Assembly: GCF_036227205.1 (NCBI RefSeq)
Contig: NZ_CP109442.1
Span: 8,184,001-8,248,000 of the forward strand
DNA from: Amycolatopsis sp. NBC_01480
Lineage (GTDB): Bacteria > Actinomycetota > Actinomycetes > Mycobacteriales > Pseudonocardiaceae
Direction: 5' to 3'
DNA: 64,000 nucleotides
The translations under genes were made by a program, and so were the position numbers. The notes beneath the pieces are model-generated. The model did not search any database and was not told the DNA's origin. It worked only from the letters and a program-made list of their open reading frames with translations. Shown here one piece after another: positions 37,253-44,967 of this stretch (positions are counted from its first letter, which is position 1; every line of letters starts with the position of its first letter).

Positions 37253-38212
37253 TCAGCGGTCGGCGAAGCGCGCGACGGCCGCCCTGACCGCCTCGCCCAT
37301 GTCGGGGCTGCCGGTGTGGCCGGAGTCGTCGATGACCACGAGCTCGGCGCCGGGCCACGCCTGGACCAGGTCCCACGCGGGCTTCATCGGCACGCTGAGG
37401 TCCAGCCGGCCGTGCACGAACACCGCGGGGATGCCGTGCAGCCGGTGCACGTCGCGCAGGATCGCGCCCGGTTCGACCCAGCCGGCGTGGCCGAAGTAGT
37501 GGGCGCAGATGCGGACGAACGCGACGAGGTCGGCGCCGTCGCGGGCGCTGTACTGGCCCGGGCTCCCCTTCGACTCATGCGCGATCACGGCGTCCTCCCA
37601 CGTGCACCAGGCGCGCGCCGCCCGGAGCCGGACCTGCTCGTCGGGGCTCACCAACAGCCGGCTGTACGCGGCGAGGAGGTCGCCTTCGCGGTCGGCCTCG
37701 GGCACCGCGTCGCGGAACGCCTCCCATTCGCGGGGCAGCAGCCGGCCGACGTCGCGGTACAGCCAGTCGACCTCCTCGGGCCCGGAGGTGAACGTGGCGA
37801 TCATGACCATCTCCGAGACCCGCTCCGGGTACCGCTCGGCGTACACGAGCATCAGCGTCGGGGCCCAGGAACCGCCGAACAGCAGCCATTTCTCGATGCC
37901 GAGGTGCTCGCGCAGCTTCTCCATGTCGGCGATCAGGTGCTCGGTGGTGTTGTGCGCCAGGCTGACCGACGGGTCGCCGGCGTGGGGCAGGCTGCGGCCG
38001 CAGCCGCGCTGGTCGAACCGGACGATCCGGAACTTCTCCGGGTCGAACGCCGTGCGGCTGCTGCGTTTCCCGCCCCCGCCGGGCCCGCCGTGCACGACCA
38101 GCGCGGGCTTGCCGTCGGGATTGCCGTTGGCCTCCCAGTAGACCTGGTTGCCGTCGCCGACGTCGAGCAGCCCGTGGTCGTAGGGTTCGGGCATCGGGAA
38201 CGAGTCGGCCAC
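37253..38212 (-). CDS. pip: proline iminopeptidase-like alpha/beta hydrolase
   Basis: A 319-aa alpha/beta-hydrolase of the proline iminopeptidase group. HGGPGGG oxyanion loop, FDQRGCGRS, nucleophile elbow GGSWAP (Ser), acidic HGRLDLSVP (Asp) and a GHTG His complete the triad. Typical enzymes have GGSWGS after the nucleophile; here it is GGSWAP. Releases N-terminal proline from peptides in the cytoplasm. Start at ATG 38212. Convergent with the P450 gene (4-nt gap). Confidence 0.88.
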   Translation of the reverse strand: MADSFPMPEPYDHGLLDVGDGNQVYWEANGNPDGKPALVVHGGPGGGGKRSSRTAFDPEKFRIVRFDQRGCGRSLPHAGDPSVSLAHNTTEHLIADMEKLREHLGIEKWLLFGGSWAPTLMLVYAERYPERVSEMVMIATFTSGPEEVDWLYRDVGRLLPREWEAFRDAVPEADREGDLLAAYSRLLVSPDEQVRLRAARAWCTWEDAVIAHESKGSPGQYSARDGADLVAFVRICAHYFGHAGWVEPGAILRDVHRLHGIPAVFVHGRLDLSVPMKPAWDLVQAWPGAELVVIDDSGHTGSPDMGEAVRAAVARFADR

Positions 38213-38317
38213 GGTGATTCCTCCAGTCGGGCGGGCAACCCGGCCACGCTACCGGCGGCCCCGTCGCGCGGCACCTGGTTTATCCGGTGTCCACTGTGTT
38301 GAGTGTCCACTGTGGAA

Positions 38318-39190
38318 TTAGGCGAACGGGTCGACTCCGGTCAGCTCGACGCTGGCCGCCCAGACGCGGGCCGCGGCCTCGGCGTCGGCCAGCCGGCCCC
38401 GCACCGTTTCGAGGTGGGGCCGCCCGCGCATGCCGAGCGTGCGCGGGCCCCAGAGCTGCCCGCCTTCGACGTCCGGTTCGAGCACCGCGTGCACGGCCGG
38501 CCACGCCCCGGCGTCCTTGCCCTGCAACAGAAGCCCCGCGGGGGAGAGGCCGGGCTTGCGGACGTGCACCGGTGGCCGGGACGGCGTCAGCGAGTCCAGC
38601 GCGCCGCCCGGGTGCGTCACGACGCTGATCGCGCTGCTGCCGGCCGCGCGCAGCCGGCGGTCCAGCTCGAAGCCGCACAGCATCTGCGCGAGCTTCGACC
38701 GGGCGTACGCGCGTTTGGGATCGTAGTCGTTGCGGCTCTGGAGGTCGTCGAAGTCGAGTTCGGCGCGTTTCGCGGTGAAGCTGCCGGTGGTGACGATCCG
38801 GCCGCCGTCGGCCAGCAGTGGTGCGAGCCAGTGCGTCACCGCGAAGTGGCCGAGGTGGTTGGTGCCGAACGTCAGCTCGTGCCCGGCCGCGGTTTCCCGG
38901 CGCTCGGGCCCGTCGAGGTACACGCCGGCGTTGTGCACCACGGCGTCGAGGCGGCTCAGCTCCAGCGCGTCCACGGACGCCTTGAGCGACGTGAGGTCGG
39001 CGAGGTCGAGCGGGATGTGCCGCACCTGCGCGCCCGGCACCTGCGTGCGGATCGAGCCGAGCGCGGCTTCGGCCTTGGCCGCGCTGCGGCTGCCGATCAC
39101 CACGGTGGCGCCGCGAGCGGCCAGCTGCTCGGCGACGAAGTACCCGATCCCGGCGTTGCCGCCGGTGACCAGGACGGTCTTGGTTTCCAT
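38318..39190 (-). CDS. short-chain dehydrogenase (light-dependent protochlorophyllide reductase-like / retinol dehydrogenase type)
   Basis: A 290-aa SDR with TGGNAGIGYF cofactor loop, Arg/Ser after beta-2 (IGSRSAAK) for NADP(H), VHNAGV, and YARSK as the catalytic Tyr/Lys. The extended type with LQSRNDYDPKRAYARSK resembles the retinol dehydrogenase/WWOX group common in actinomycetes. ATG 39190. Divergent from a TetR gene with a palindrome between them, so it is the likely TetR target. Confidence 0.85.
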   Translation of the reverse strand: METKTVLVTGGNAGIGYFVAEQLAARGATVVIGSRSAAKAEAALGSIRTQVPGAQVRHIPLDLADLTSLKASVDALELSRLDAVVHNAGVYLDGPERRETAAGHELTFGTNHLGHFAVTHWLAPLLADGGRIVTTGSFTAKRAELDFDDLQSRNDYDPKRAYARSKLAQMLCGFELDRRLRAAGSSAISVVTHPGGALDSLTPSRPPVHVRKPGLSPAGLLLQGKDAGAWPAVHAVLEPDVEGGQLWGPRTLGMRGRPHLETVRGRLADAEAAARVWAASVELTGVDPFA

Positions 39191-39228
39191 GCCACCGAGA
39201 AAACCACGGTCGCGGAAAAACCGCAATC

Positions 39229-39244
39229 ACTACGAGTTCGTAGT
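39229..39244. promoter_or_regulatory. TetR operator between SDR and tetR
   Basis: ACTACGA-GT-TCGTAGT, 7-bp perfect arms with a 2-bp spacer, in the 76-nt divergent gap. Position and symmetry fit autoregulation by the adjacent TetR and repression of the SDR. Confidence 0.7.
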
Positions 39245-39266
39245 CACTTCGGGTATGGTGGTTGCC

Positions 39267-39845
39267 ATGCCGGAGACGACCGGGCGCCGTGAGCGCAAGA
39301 AGGCCGCCACCCGCCAGGCCCTGTCCTCGGCGGCGTTGCGGCTGTTTTTGGAGCGGGGCTTCGACAAGGTGACCGTGGCGCAGGTCGCGGAGGCCGCGGA
39401 CGCGGCGGTCACCACCCTGTTCGCCCACTTCCCGGGCGGCAAGGAAGCCCTGATCCTCGGCGACGGCGCCGAGCGCGCGGCCGCCCTGACCGCCGCGGTG
39501 CGCGAGCGCGCCCCGGACGCCTCGATCCTCGATGCGCTGCAGGCGTTCCTGGTTACGCGCGGCCCGTTCGACCCGCGCCCGAGCCCGGAGTTCCGCCGCC
39601 GCACGGACCTCGTCATGCGGACCCCGGCGCTGCGCGCGTACGCGAGGAAACTGTGGACGGAGAACGAGACCGTGCTGGCCGCCGTGATCGCCGAAGCAGC
39701 GGGCAAGGCGGCGGACGATCTTTCGGCACGGGTGCTGGCCCGGTACGTCCTGGAGGTCCCGGACCTGGCCGCGCTGGAACCCGACCCGCGCCACGCGCTG
39801 GAGACCGCGTTCGACCACCTTCGGCAGGGCTGGCCGGGTTTCTGA
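39267..39845 (+). CDS. TetR-family transcriptional regulator
   Basis: About 192 aa. The N-terminal HTH is TRQALSSAALRLFLERGFDKVTVAQVAEAADAAVTTLFAHFPGGKEAL, with the typical TLF/YxHF recognition end. The C-terminal ligand domain is of the common actinomycete type. ATG 39267 gives MPETTGRRERKKAATR; an ATG at 39255 adds four residues and neither has a strong ribosome site. Divergent from the SDR it probably represses. Confidence 0.88.
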   Translation: MPETTGRRERKKAATRQALSSAALRLFLERGFDKVTVAQVAEAADAAVTTLFAHFPGGKEALILGDGAERAAALTAAVRERAPDASILDALQAFLVTRGPFDPRPSPEFRRRTDLVMRTPALRAYARKLWTENETVLAAVIAEAAGKAADDLSARVLARYVLEVPDLAALEPDPRHALETAFDHLRQGWPGF

Positions 39846-39889
39846 ATTCGATATTTACATGATTAATCCGGCGCGTTAACGTCGCTTTC

Positions 39890-40357
39890 ATGAATATGGC
39901 GATCGTGGTGGCCGGTCCGGCGCAGCTGCCCGGCTTGGTGGATTCCGTGCACGCATTGTTCGCCGAGGACGGCGGCCGGCACGACCACCGGATGGACCTC
40001 GGCTGGCCGAGGCGCGACGGGCCGCGGTACTACTCGACGCTGCTCGCCGACGACACTGCGCTTTGCCTGGTGGCCCAGCAGGAGAACGCGGTGGTGGGCC
40101 ACCTCGTCGGCCGGATCGGCGGCGGCGAGCCGCTGCGTCCGGACGCCGTCACCGCGGTCCTCGAAAGCATGCGGGTCGCGCCGGAGGCCCGGGGGTCCGG
40201 CGTGGGCTCGGCGCTCGTCGCGAGATTCGACTCGTGGGCCGGAAAACGCGGCGCCCGCCATTTCTCGGTGACCGCGTATTCGGCGAACGATTCCGCGATC
40301 GCCTTCTACCGGCGCCACGGATTCCGCGAAATGTCCGTCACCCTCGCGCGAGCCTGA
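39890..40357 (+). CDS. GNAT-family N-acetyltransferase
   Basis: A 155-aa acetyl-CoA-binding domain. The conserved motif A is MRVAPEARGSGVGSALVARF, with the R/Q-x-x-G-x-G loop for CoA, followed by the C-terminal AIAFYRRHGFRE. Substrate unknown. ATG 39890 (MNM) is taken. The preceding 44 nt are AT-rich (TTCGATATTTACATGATTAATC), probably promoter. Convergent with the lipoprotein gene. Confidence 0.88.
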   Translation: MNMAIVVAGPAQLPGLVDSVHALFAEDGGRHDHRMDLGWPRRDGPRYYSTLLADDTALCLVAQQENAVVGHLVGRIGGGEPLRPDAVTAVLESMRVAPEARGSGVGSALVARFDSWAGKRGARHFSVTAYSANDSAIAFYRRHGFREMSVTLARA

Positions 40358-40363
40358 GCAGGT

Positions 40364-41614
40364 TCACTCGGTCGAAATGTCCAGCACAGCCTTTCCGTCA
40401 AGCAGTGCGGCCACGCGGACGCGGACGGAACTCGGGCCGATCGAGACCGTGAAGCGCATCCCGCCGACGGTCACGTCCGCGACGCCGGAGACCTGCACCT
40501 GGCACTTGCCCGCCTGGCAGGCGCCGAGGTCGGTGCCGTTGGCGGCGGCGGGCAAGGACGGAGGGGGAGAGTCGAGCGGACGGCAGCTCGGCGCCACGTT
40601 GTAGGAGTTCGCCAGCACCTCGCTGCGCGCGACGGCCGTCGGCAGGTCGGGCGACGGCAGCGTGATCGTCGCGAGTGTGTCGATCACCTGCTGGGCTTGG
40701 GGTTTGAGCTGGTCCGCCGGCTGGAACGACAGATCGGCCCCGGCTTGGCCCTGCGTCGAGGGGAGTTTCGGCACCACCGCTTGCAACGCCGCGAGCAGGC
40801 CGGTCCGGTACGCGTCGGCCTCCTTGACGCCGGTCGGCGCCAGTGGGGCGAGGGCGTCGGCCAGCTGCCCGACCTGGATGCCGGCCGAGCCGATGAAGTT
40901 GGCCAGCTCGAACCCGCCGAGCTGGGCGAACCGCGGGTCGTCGCTGACGAGGTCGCCCAGTTTCCGCGTGCGCAGCGCGGCCACGGACGCGGTGGCGGTG
41001 CACATCGTGTCCGACCACGTGACCAGCGCCGATGTCGGCGCCGCCGCGTCGACCGGGCCGAACTGGCGGACCGGCGAGCAGCCCGGCGCGACGTTGAACG
41101 ACGCGTTCAGCTTGGCGTCGCCCCGCACCGCCTTCAGCAGGTCCGCCGTCGTCGGCTTGAGCGCCGTGGTCGCGGCGGCGACCTCACGGGCCTTCGCCAG
41201 CGGCTGCTTCTCCGTGCTCGCCGGCACCTTCTTTTGCAGTTCCCCCAAGGCTTTGCCGAGCGCGGCGACGTACGCGTCCGCGCCCTTGACCCCGGACGGC
41301 GGCACGTCCTTCAGCTGCCCGCGCACCCGGTCGATGCCGGAGCCGGTCTGGCTGAGGTAGGAGTCGATGCTCGAGTCGAGGAAGCTCGCCTGGTCGGGGT
41401 CCGCGGCGGTGCGGTTGACGTCGTCGATCCCGGACCGCAGGCTTTCGGCCGACTTCGCCACCCCGCACACGGCCACGGACCAGCCGACCAGCGCCCGCGT
41501 CGCGGCGGGCACGGTGGGCAGCGGCGCGGGCAGCGCGTGCCCGTCCGTGGTGCACGCCGCCGCCGAGAATCCCAGCACCACCACCGCCACGACGGCCTGG
41601 CCCCTGACCCGCAT
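40364..41614 (-). CDS. predicted lipoprotein with two homologous halves
   Basis: 416 aa. Signal peptide MRVRGQAVVAVVVLGFSAAAC with lipobox SAAAC. Two similar units can be seen: each has a Cys-containing start, a GVK-ADAY ... LL/ALG segment and a closing SFNVAPGCSPV / SYNVAPSCRPL. They therefore look like a tandem duplication of a helical domain of about 150 residues. The C-terminal ~75 residues (VSGVADVTVGGMRFTVSIG) are beta-rich. GGGAGGG precedes the ATG. No known family; probably a cell-envelope protein. Confidence 0.7.
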   Translation of the reverse strand: MRVRGQAVVAVVVLGFSAAACTTDGHALPAPLPTVPAATRALVGWSVAVCGVAKSAESLRSGIDDVNRTAADPDQASFLDSSIDSYLSQTGSGIDRVRGQLKDVPPSGVKGADAYVAALGKALGELQKKVPASTEKQPLAKAREVAAATTALKPTTADLLKAVRGDAKLNASFNVAPGCSPVRQFGPVDAAAPTSALVTWSDTMCTATASVAALRTRKLGDLVSDDPRFAQLGGFELANFIGSAGIQVGQLADALAPLAPTGVKEADAYRTGLLAALQAVVPKLPSTQGQAGADLSFQPADQLKPQAQQVIDTLATITLPSPDLPTAVARSEVLANSYNVAPSCRPLDSPPPSLPAAANGTDLGACQAGKCQVQVSGVADVTVGGMRFTVSIGPSSVRVRVAALLDGKAVLDISTE

Positions 41615-41690
41615 GCCGGTTCCCTCCCCTCGCCGATGCGGGTGAGGGTAGGCAGACGGGGCCGGGAGGGGTCCCGGAAAACGGGCCGGT

Positions 41691-42611
41691 TCAGCGCGCC
41701 GGCGCGAAATGCCGGTCCAGCTCCGCCAGCCGGCCGGCCAATGCTTCGGAGGTGAGGTCCGGGCGGGCACCGGGATAGGCGACGGCGACCCCCGACGCGG
41801 CGACAGCGAGACGCGCGGCGCGGCGGGGACCCTGGCCGCGCGTCAGACCCCAGGCGAGGGCGGCGGTGAAAGCGGCGCCGTCGGACGGATGCGGCAGGAG
41901 CAGGTGCTGGTCCGCCCAGACGAACAGGCAGCCGAGATCCCCGAGGTCCAGCACGACCAACGCGGGCCCGAGCCGCAGCAGATCGTCGGCGGCCCGCAGC
42001 CCGGCTTCCACGGTGTCGAGCGGAATACCCGCCAGCAGCGGGCCTTCCGCGCGGTCGAGCCGGAGGACGTCGGTGGCGGCCAGCAGCCGGGCGCGTGTCC
42101 GCGGATCTTCGCCGGGGTGGCCGTCCAGCACGACGCGCCGTCCCGCGTCCCGCGCGCACTCCGCGGCGGCGAGCGTCGCGTCGGCCGGCTGCTGCGGCTG
42201 GATCACGACGGTCCCGGCCGAGGTCAGCAACGGGCGGGCGGCGGCGACGTCGCGCGGGGTCAGCCGGACCGCGCGCGGCAGCTCTTCCAGGTAACGCCAC
42301 CGGCCGTCTTCGCCGAACACGTCGACGATCAGCCCGGTCGCGGTGCCGAGCCGCCGGACCACCCAGCCGGTGTCGACGCCGCCTTCCCCGGCCTGGCGCA
42401 GCAGCCGCCCGCCCGGCTCGTCGTCGCCCACCACCCCGAGCAGCCCGACCGAAGCGCCGAGCTGCGCGAGCCCGACGGCGATGGCGGCGCCCTTCCCGCC
42501 GATCAGCTCCCGGCGCTCCCGCACGGGCGCGGGCGCGCCGCCGGGTCTGCCGGAAACGAGCACTATCAAGTCCCGCGCGATCTGGCCGACCACGGCCACG
42601 TCAGCTGTCAT
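41691..42611 (-). CDS. PfkB-family carbohydrate kinase homologue with altered catalytic motif
   Basis: A 306-aa ribokinase-fold protein: VVGQIARDLIVLV start, GGKGAAIAVGLAQLGA (motif 1) and a GDDEPG turn are normal. The second signature, usually D-T-x-GAGD with the catalytic Asp, reads HPSDGAAF (residues 241-248), so Ala stands where the Asp belongs. An Asp two residues earlier might replace it. Family members phosphorylate sugars or nucleosides; this one may be inactive or use a shifted base. Divergent from a predicted membrane protein. Confidence 0.7.
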   Translation of the reverse strand: MTADVAVVGQIARDLIVLVSGRPGGAPAPVRERRELIGGKGAAIAVGLAQLGASVGLLGVVGDDEPGGRLLRQAGEGGVDTGWVVRRLGTATGLIVDVFGEDGRWRYLEELPRAVRLTPRDVAAARPLLTSAGTVVIQPQQPADATLAAAECARDAGRRVVLDGHPGEDPRTRARLLAATDVLRLDRAEGPLLAGIPLDTVEAGLRAADDLLRLGPALVVLDLGDLGCLFVWADQHLLLPHPSDGAAFTAALAWGLTRGQGPRRAARLAVAASGVAVAYPGARPDLTSEALAGRLAELDRHFAPAR

Positions 42612-42837
42612 GGGCGGGGGATTACCCGCCCGTCCCGGGTTCAAGCGTGGATACGCCCGCCGGTATGGGTGGATTTCTGCCGCCGGACGGCCGATTCCGG
42701 TCCGTTCGGCCGCAACCGCGGGCCCCGGGGACGGGGTTTCGGGAGGGGGGCGGGTTTACAAGATCGTCCGGGCTTCATAGGATCCGGCGGCCGGACGCGC
42801 CGCGGGAGCCCGTGGTCCCGGCAGGGTGGAGGTCTGC

Positions 42838-43470
42838 ATGGCTCACACGGAGCCCGGCGACAGCAGTGACCGCAGTGACAGCGGCGACCTGGATTCGGTC
42901 GCGAAACTCGTCAGCCTCTCGATGACGGCGCCGATGCCGCGCATCCCCGGCGAAGAACCACCGCCGCAGCCGGACGGCCCTTCGACCCGGCCCCAGCCCG
43001 TCGTCGGCGAGCTGCCCGCGGAACTGGACGCGCTGATGAGCGCTCCGGAACCCGATGGGAGGCCGGTGACCGCGCCCCCGTCGACCGGGCGGCGACCGGC
43101 CCGGCGTTTCGTGATCGCCGGTGCCGCGGCGGTGGCGCTGGCCGGACTCGGCACGTGGGCCCTGTGGCCCGCCCCGGTGAACGGGACGGCGGGAAAGCCC
43201 GCCGAGGTTCCCGCCGCGCCGTCTTCGTCGAGCGCGCCGCCCGCGGTCGCCACGATCAGCGCGAGCACCGAGCCGCCCGTCGCGTCCGACGAGGTCTCGC
43301 ACAGCACCGTGCGCACCACCGAAGCGCGGCGCACCCCGGGCAAGTCCCCCGGCGGCGCGCCCGCCTCCAAGACCACTTCGGACGACCCACTGGCCGACTA
43401 CTTCAGCTCGGCCGTGAACTCGTACATCCAGCAGTGGAGCGACCAGCAGGGCCCGCCCCGTCACCGATGA
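42838..43470 (+). CDS. single-pass membrane protein with disordered ends
   Basis: 210 aa. The acidic/Ser-rich N-terminal part (~85 residues, Pro-rich) is followed by RRPARRF and one TM helix (VIAGAAAVALAGLGTWAL). An extracytoplasmic Pro/Ser/Thr-rich tail follows. Topology is like anti-sigma factors or regulatory membrane proteins but no domain is recognised. ATG 42838 has GGTGGAGG upstream. Divergent from the PfkB-like gene; the 226-nt gap shows no clear palindrome. Confidence 0.6.
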   Translation: MAHTEPGDSSDRSDSGDLDSVAKLVSLSMTAPMPRIPGEEPPPQPDGPSTRPQPVVGELPAELDALMSAPEPDGRPVTAPPSTGRRPARRFVIAGAAAVALAGLGTWALWPAPVNGTAGKPAEVPAAPSSSSAPPAVATISASTEPPVASDEVSHSTVRTTEARRTPGKSPGGAPASKTTSDDPLADYFSSAVNSYIQQWSDQQGPPRHR

Positions 43471-43603
43471 TCTCCGGTGACGGGAAAACCGCAGGCCTCG
43501 GCCCGCGAGGCCGCTGATCGGGCGACCTGGCGTAACCCTCGGGTGCCCGAGTACTACGCTGAGTGGGCCAACGCCGCCCCCGAGCCCGCCTGGTGAGGTC
43601 GCC

Positions 43604-44461
43604 ATGTCCACCGCTCCGCCGTCCACGCTCTCGCCCAGCCAGGTCCCGGTCGGGGTGGATCCCCACCGGCCCAGCGTCGCGCGGATCTACGATGGATTCC
43701 TCGGCGGCAACCACTACTACGAGGTCGACCGCGCGGTCATGGACAAGATCAGCACGGCCGTGCCCGAGGCCGTGCACATCGCGCGCGGCAACCGCGGCTT
43801 CCACAACCGCGCGCTGCGCATGCTGGCCAACCAGACCGAGATCCGGCAGTTCCTCGACTGCGGCTCCGGCCTGCCCACGGCCGAGAACACCCACCAGATC
43901 GTGCAGCGCTCGCACCGCGACGCGCACGTGGTCTACGTGGACAACGACCCGGTGGTGCTCGCGCACGGCCGCGCGCTGCTGGCCGAGAACGACTTCACGC
44001 ACATGGTCGAGGCGGACATCTTCGAGCCGTCGCAGGTGCTGGGGAACGAGACCGTGCGGGAGTACATCGACTTCTCGCAGCCACTCGGCCTGCTGCACAT
44101 CGGCACCATGCACCACTACGAGGGCGACGGCGCGGTCGAGGTGATGCGCGAGTACATCGACGCGCTCGCACCGGGTTCGTTCGTGGCGCTGGCGCACTTC
44201 TACGACCCCGAGGTCGAGGAGCTGACCGCGGTCGCCAAGCGGATCGAGGAGATCCTGGTGTCCGGCCCGCTCGGCGCCGGCCGCTTCCGGACCAGGGCGG
44301 AGATCGAGGCGATGCTGCCCGGGCTGGAGCTGCTGCCGCCGAACGCGACCTCGGGCCCCGGCCTCTCGGTCGCCGACGAGTGGTGGCCGGACGGCCCGCG
44401 GCTGACCCCGCTGAGCGAGTCGGCCCGCTGCGTCGCCGGAGTGGTCGGCCGGAAACGGTAG
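43604..44461 (+). CDS. SAM-dependent methyltransferase, DUF574 (PF04672) family
   Basis: 285 aa with the DUF574 opening DPHRPSVARIYDGFLGGNHYYEVDR and FLDCGSGLPTAENTH as SAM-binding motif I, then VYVDNDPVVLAHGRALL. LLHIGTMHHY and PGSFVALAHFYDP are also typical. The family is expanded in actinomycetes, mostly without known substrates. ATG 43604 preceded by GAGGTCGCC. It stands before the ECF sigma promoter but is not in that operon. Confidence 0.88.
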   Translation: MSTAPPSTLSPSQVPVGVDPHRPSVARIYDGFLGGNHYYEVDRAVMDKISTAVPEAVHIARGNRGFHNRALRMLANQTEIRQFLDCGSGLPTAENTHQIVQRSHRDAHVVYVDNDPVVLAHGRALLAENDFTHMVEADIFEPSQVLGNETVREYIDFSQPLGLLHIGTMHHYEGDGAVEVMREYIDALAPGSFVALAHFYDPEVEELTAVAKRIEEILVSGPLGAGRFRTRAEIEAMLPGLELLPPNATSGPGLSVADEWWPDGPRLTPLSESARCVAGVVGRKR

Positions 44462-44480
44462 AAATTCTTTTCCCGGGTGA

Positions 44481-44507
44481 TGTCGAGAACCCGGTCCGGG
44501 CTCCGTC
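44481..44507 (+). promoter_or_regulatory. predicted ECF42-type promoter
   Basis: TGTCGA (44481-44486), 17-nt spacer, CGTC (44504-44507), 51 nt upstream of the DGPF gene ATG. As I recall, ECF42 sigma factors recognise TGTCGA-type -35 elements and autoregulate their DGPF operon; this match is by eye. Confidence 0.6.
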
Positions 44508-44558
44508 CCTGCTGCGAACGTGACCAGAATGGGTCGCATCAGCACCGAGGAGACCACG

Positions 44559-44966
44559 ATGGCCAAGTACCTGTTGCTCAAGCACTACCGCGGCGGGCCG
44601 GAGCCGGTTTGCACCGTGCCCATGGACCAGTGGACGCCGGACGAGATTTCGGCCCACATCCAGTACATGCGGGACTTCGCCACCCGGCTCGAGGGGAGCG
44701 GCGAGTTCGTCGACGGCCAGGCGCTCGCACCCGGGGGCACGTTCGTCCGGTACGACGGCGAGGGCCGCCCGCCGGTCACCGACGGCCCGTTCGCCGAGAC
44801 CAAGGACCTGATCGCCGGCTGGATGGTGATCGACGTCGACAGTTACGAGCGCGCCCTCGAGCTGGCCGGGGAGCTGTCGGCCGCGCCGGGGCAGGGCGGG
44901 AAGCCGCTGCACGAATGGCTCGAGCTGCGCCCGTTCCTGACCGAGCCGCCGACCATCACGGAGTGA
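44559..44966 (+). CDS. YCII-domain DGPF protein, partner of ECF sigma factor
   Basis: A 135-aa YCII/DGPF protein. The hallmark DGPF occurs in PVTDGPFAETKDLIAGWMVIDVDS. Start at ATG 44559 (MAKYLLLKHYRGG) with GAGGAG upstream; an upstream in-frame ATG at 44520 lacks a ribosome site. Genes for DGPF proteins neighbour ECF42-type sigma factors in many actinomycetes. The proposed role is a regulator or output of the sigma factor. Its stop is 1 nt before the sigma GTG, so the two are coupled. Confidence 0.88.
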   Translation: MAKYLLLKHYRGGPEPVCTVPMDQWTPDEISAHIQYMRDFATRLEGSGEFVDGQALAPGGTFVRYDGEGRPPVTDGPFAETKDLIAGWMVIDVDSYERALELAGELSAAPGQGGKPLHEWLELRPFLTEPPTITE

Positions 44967-44967
44967 C

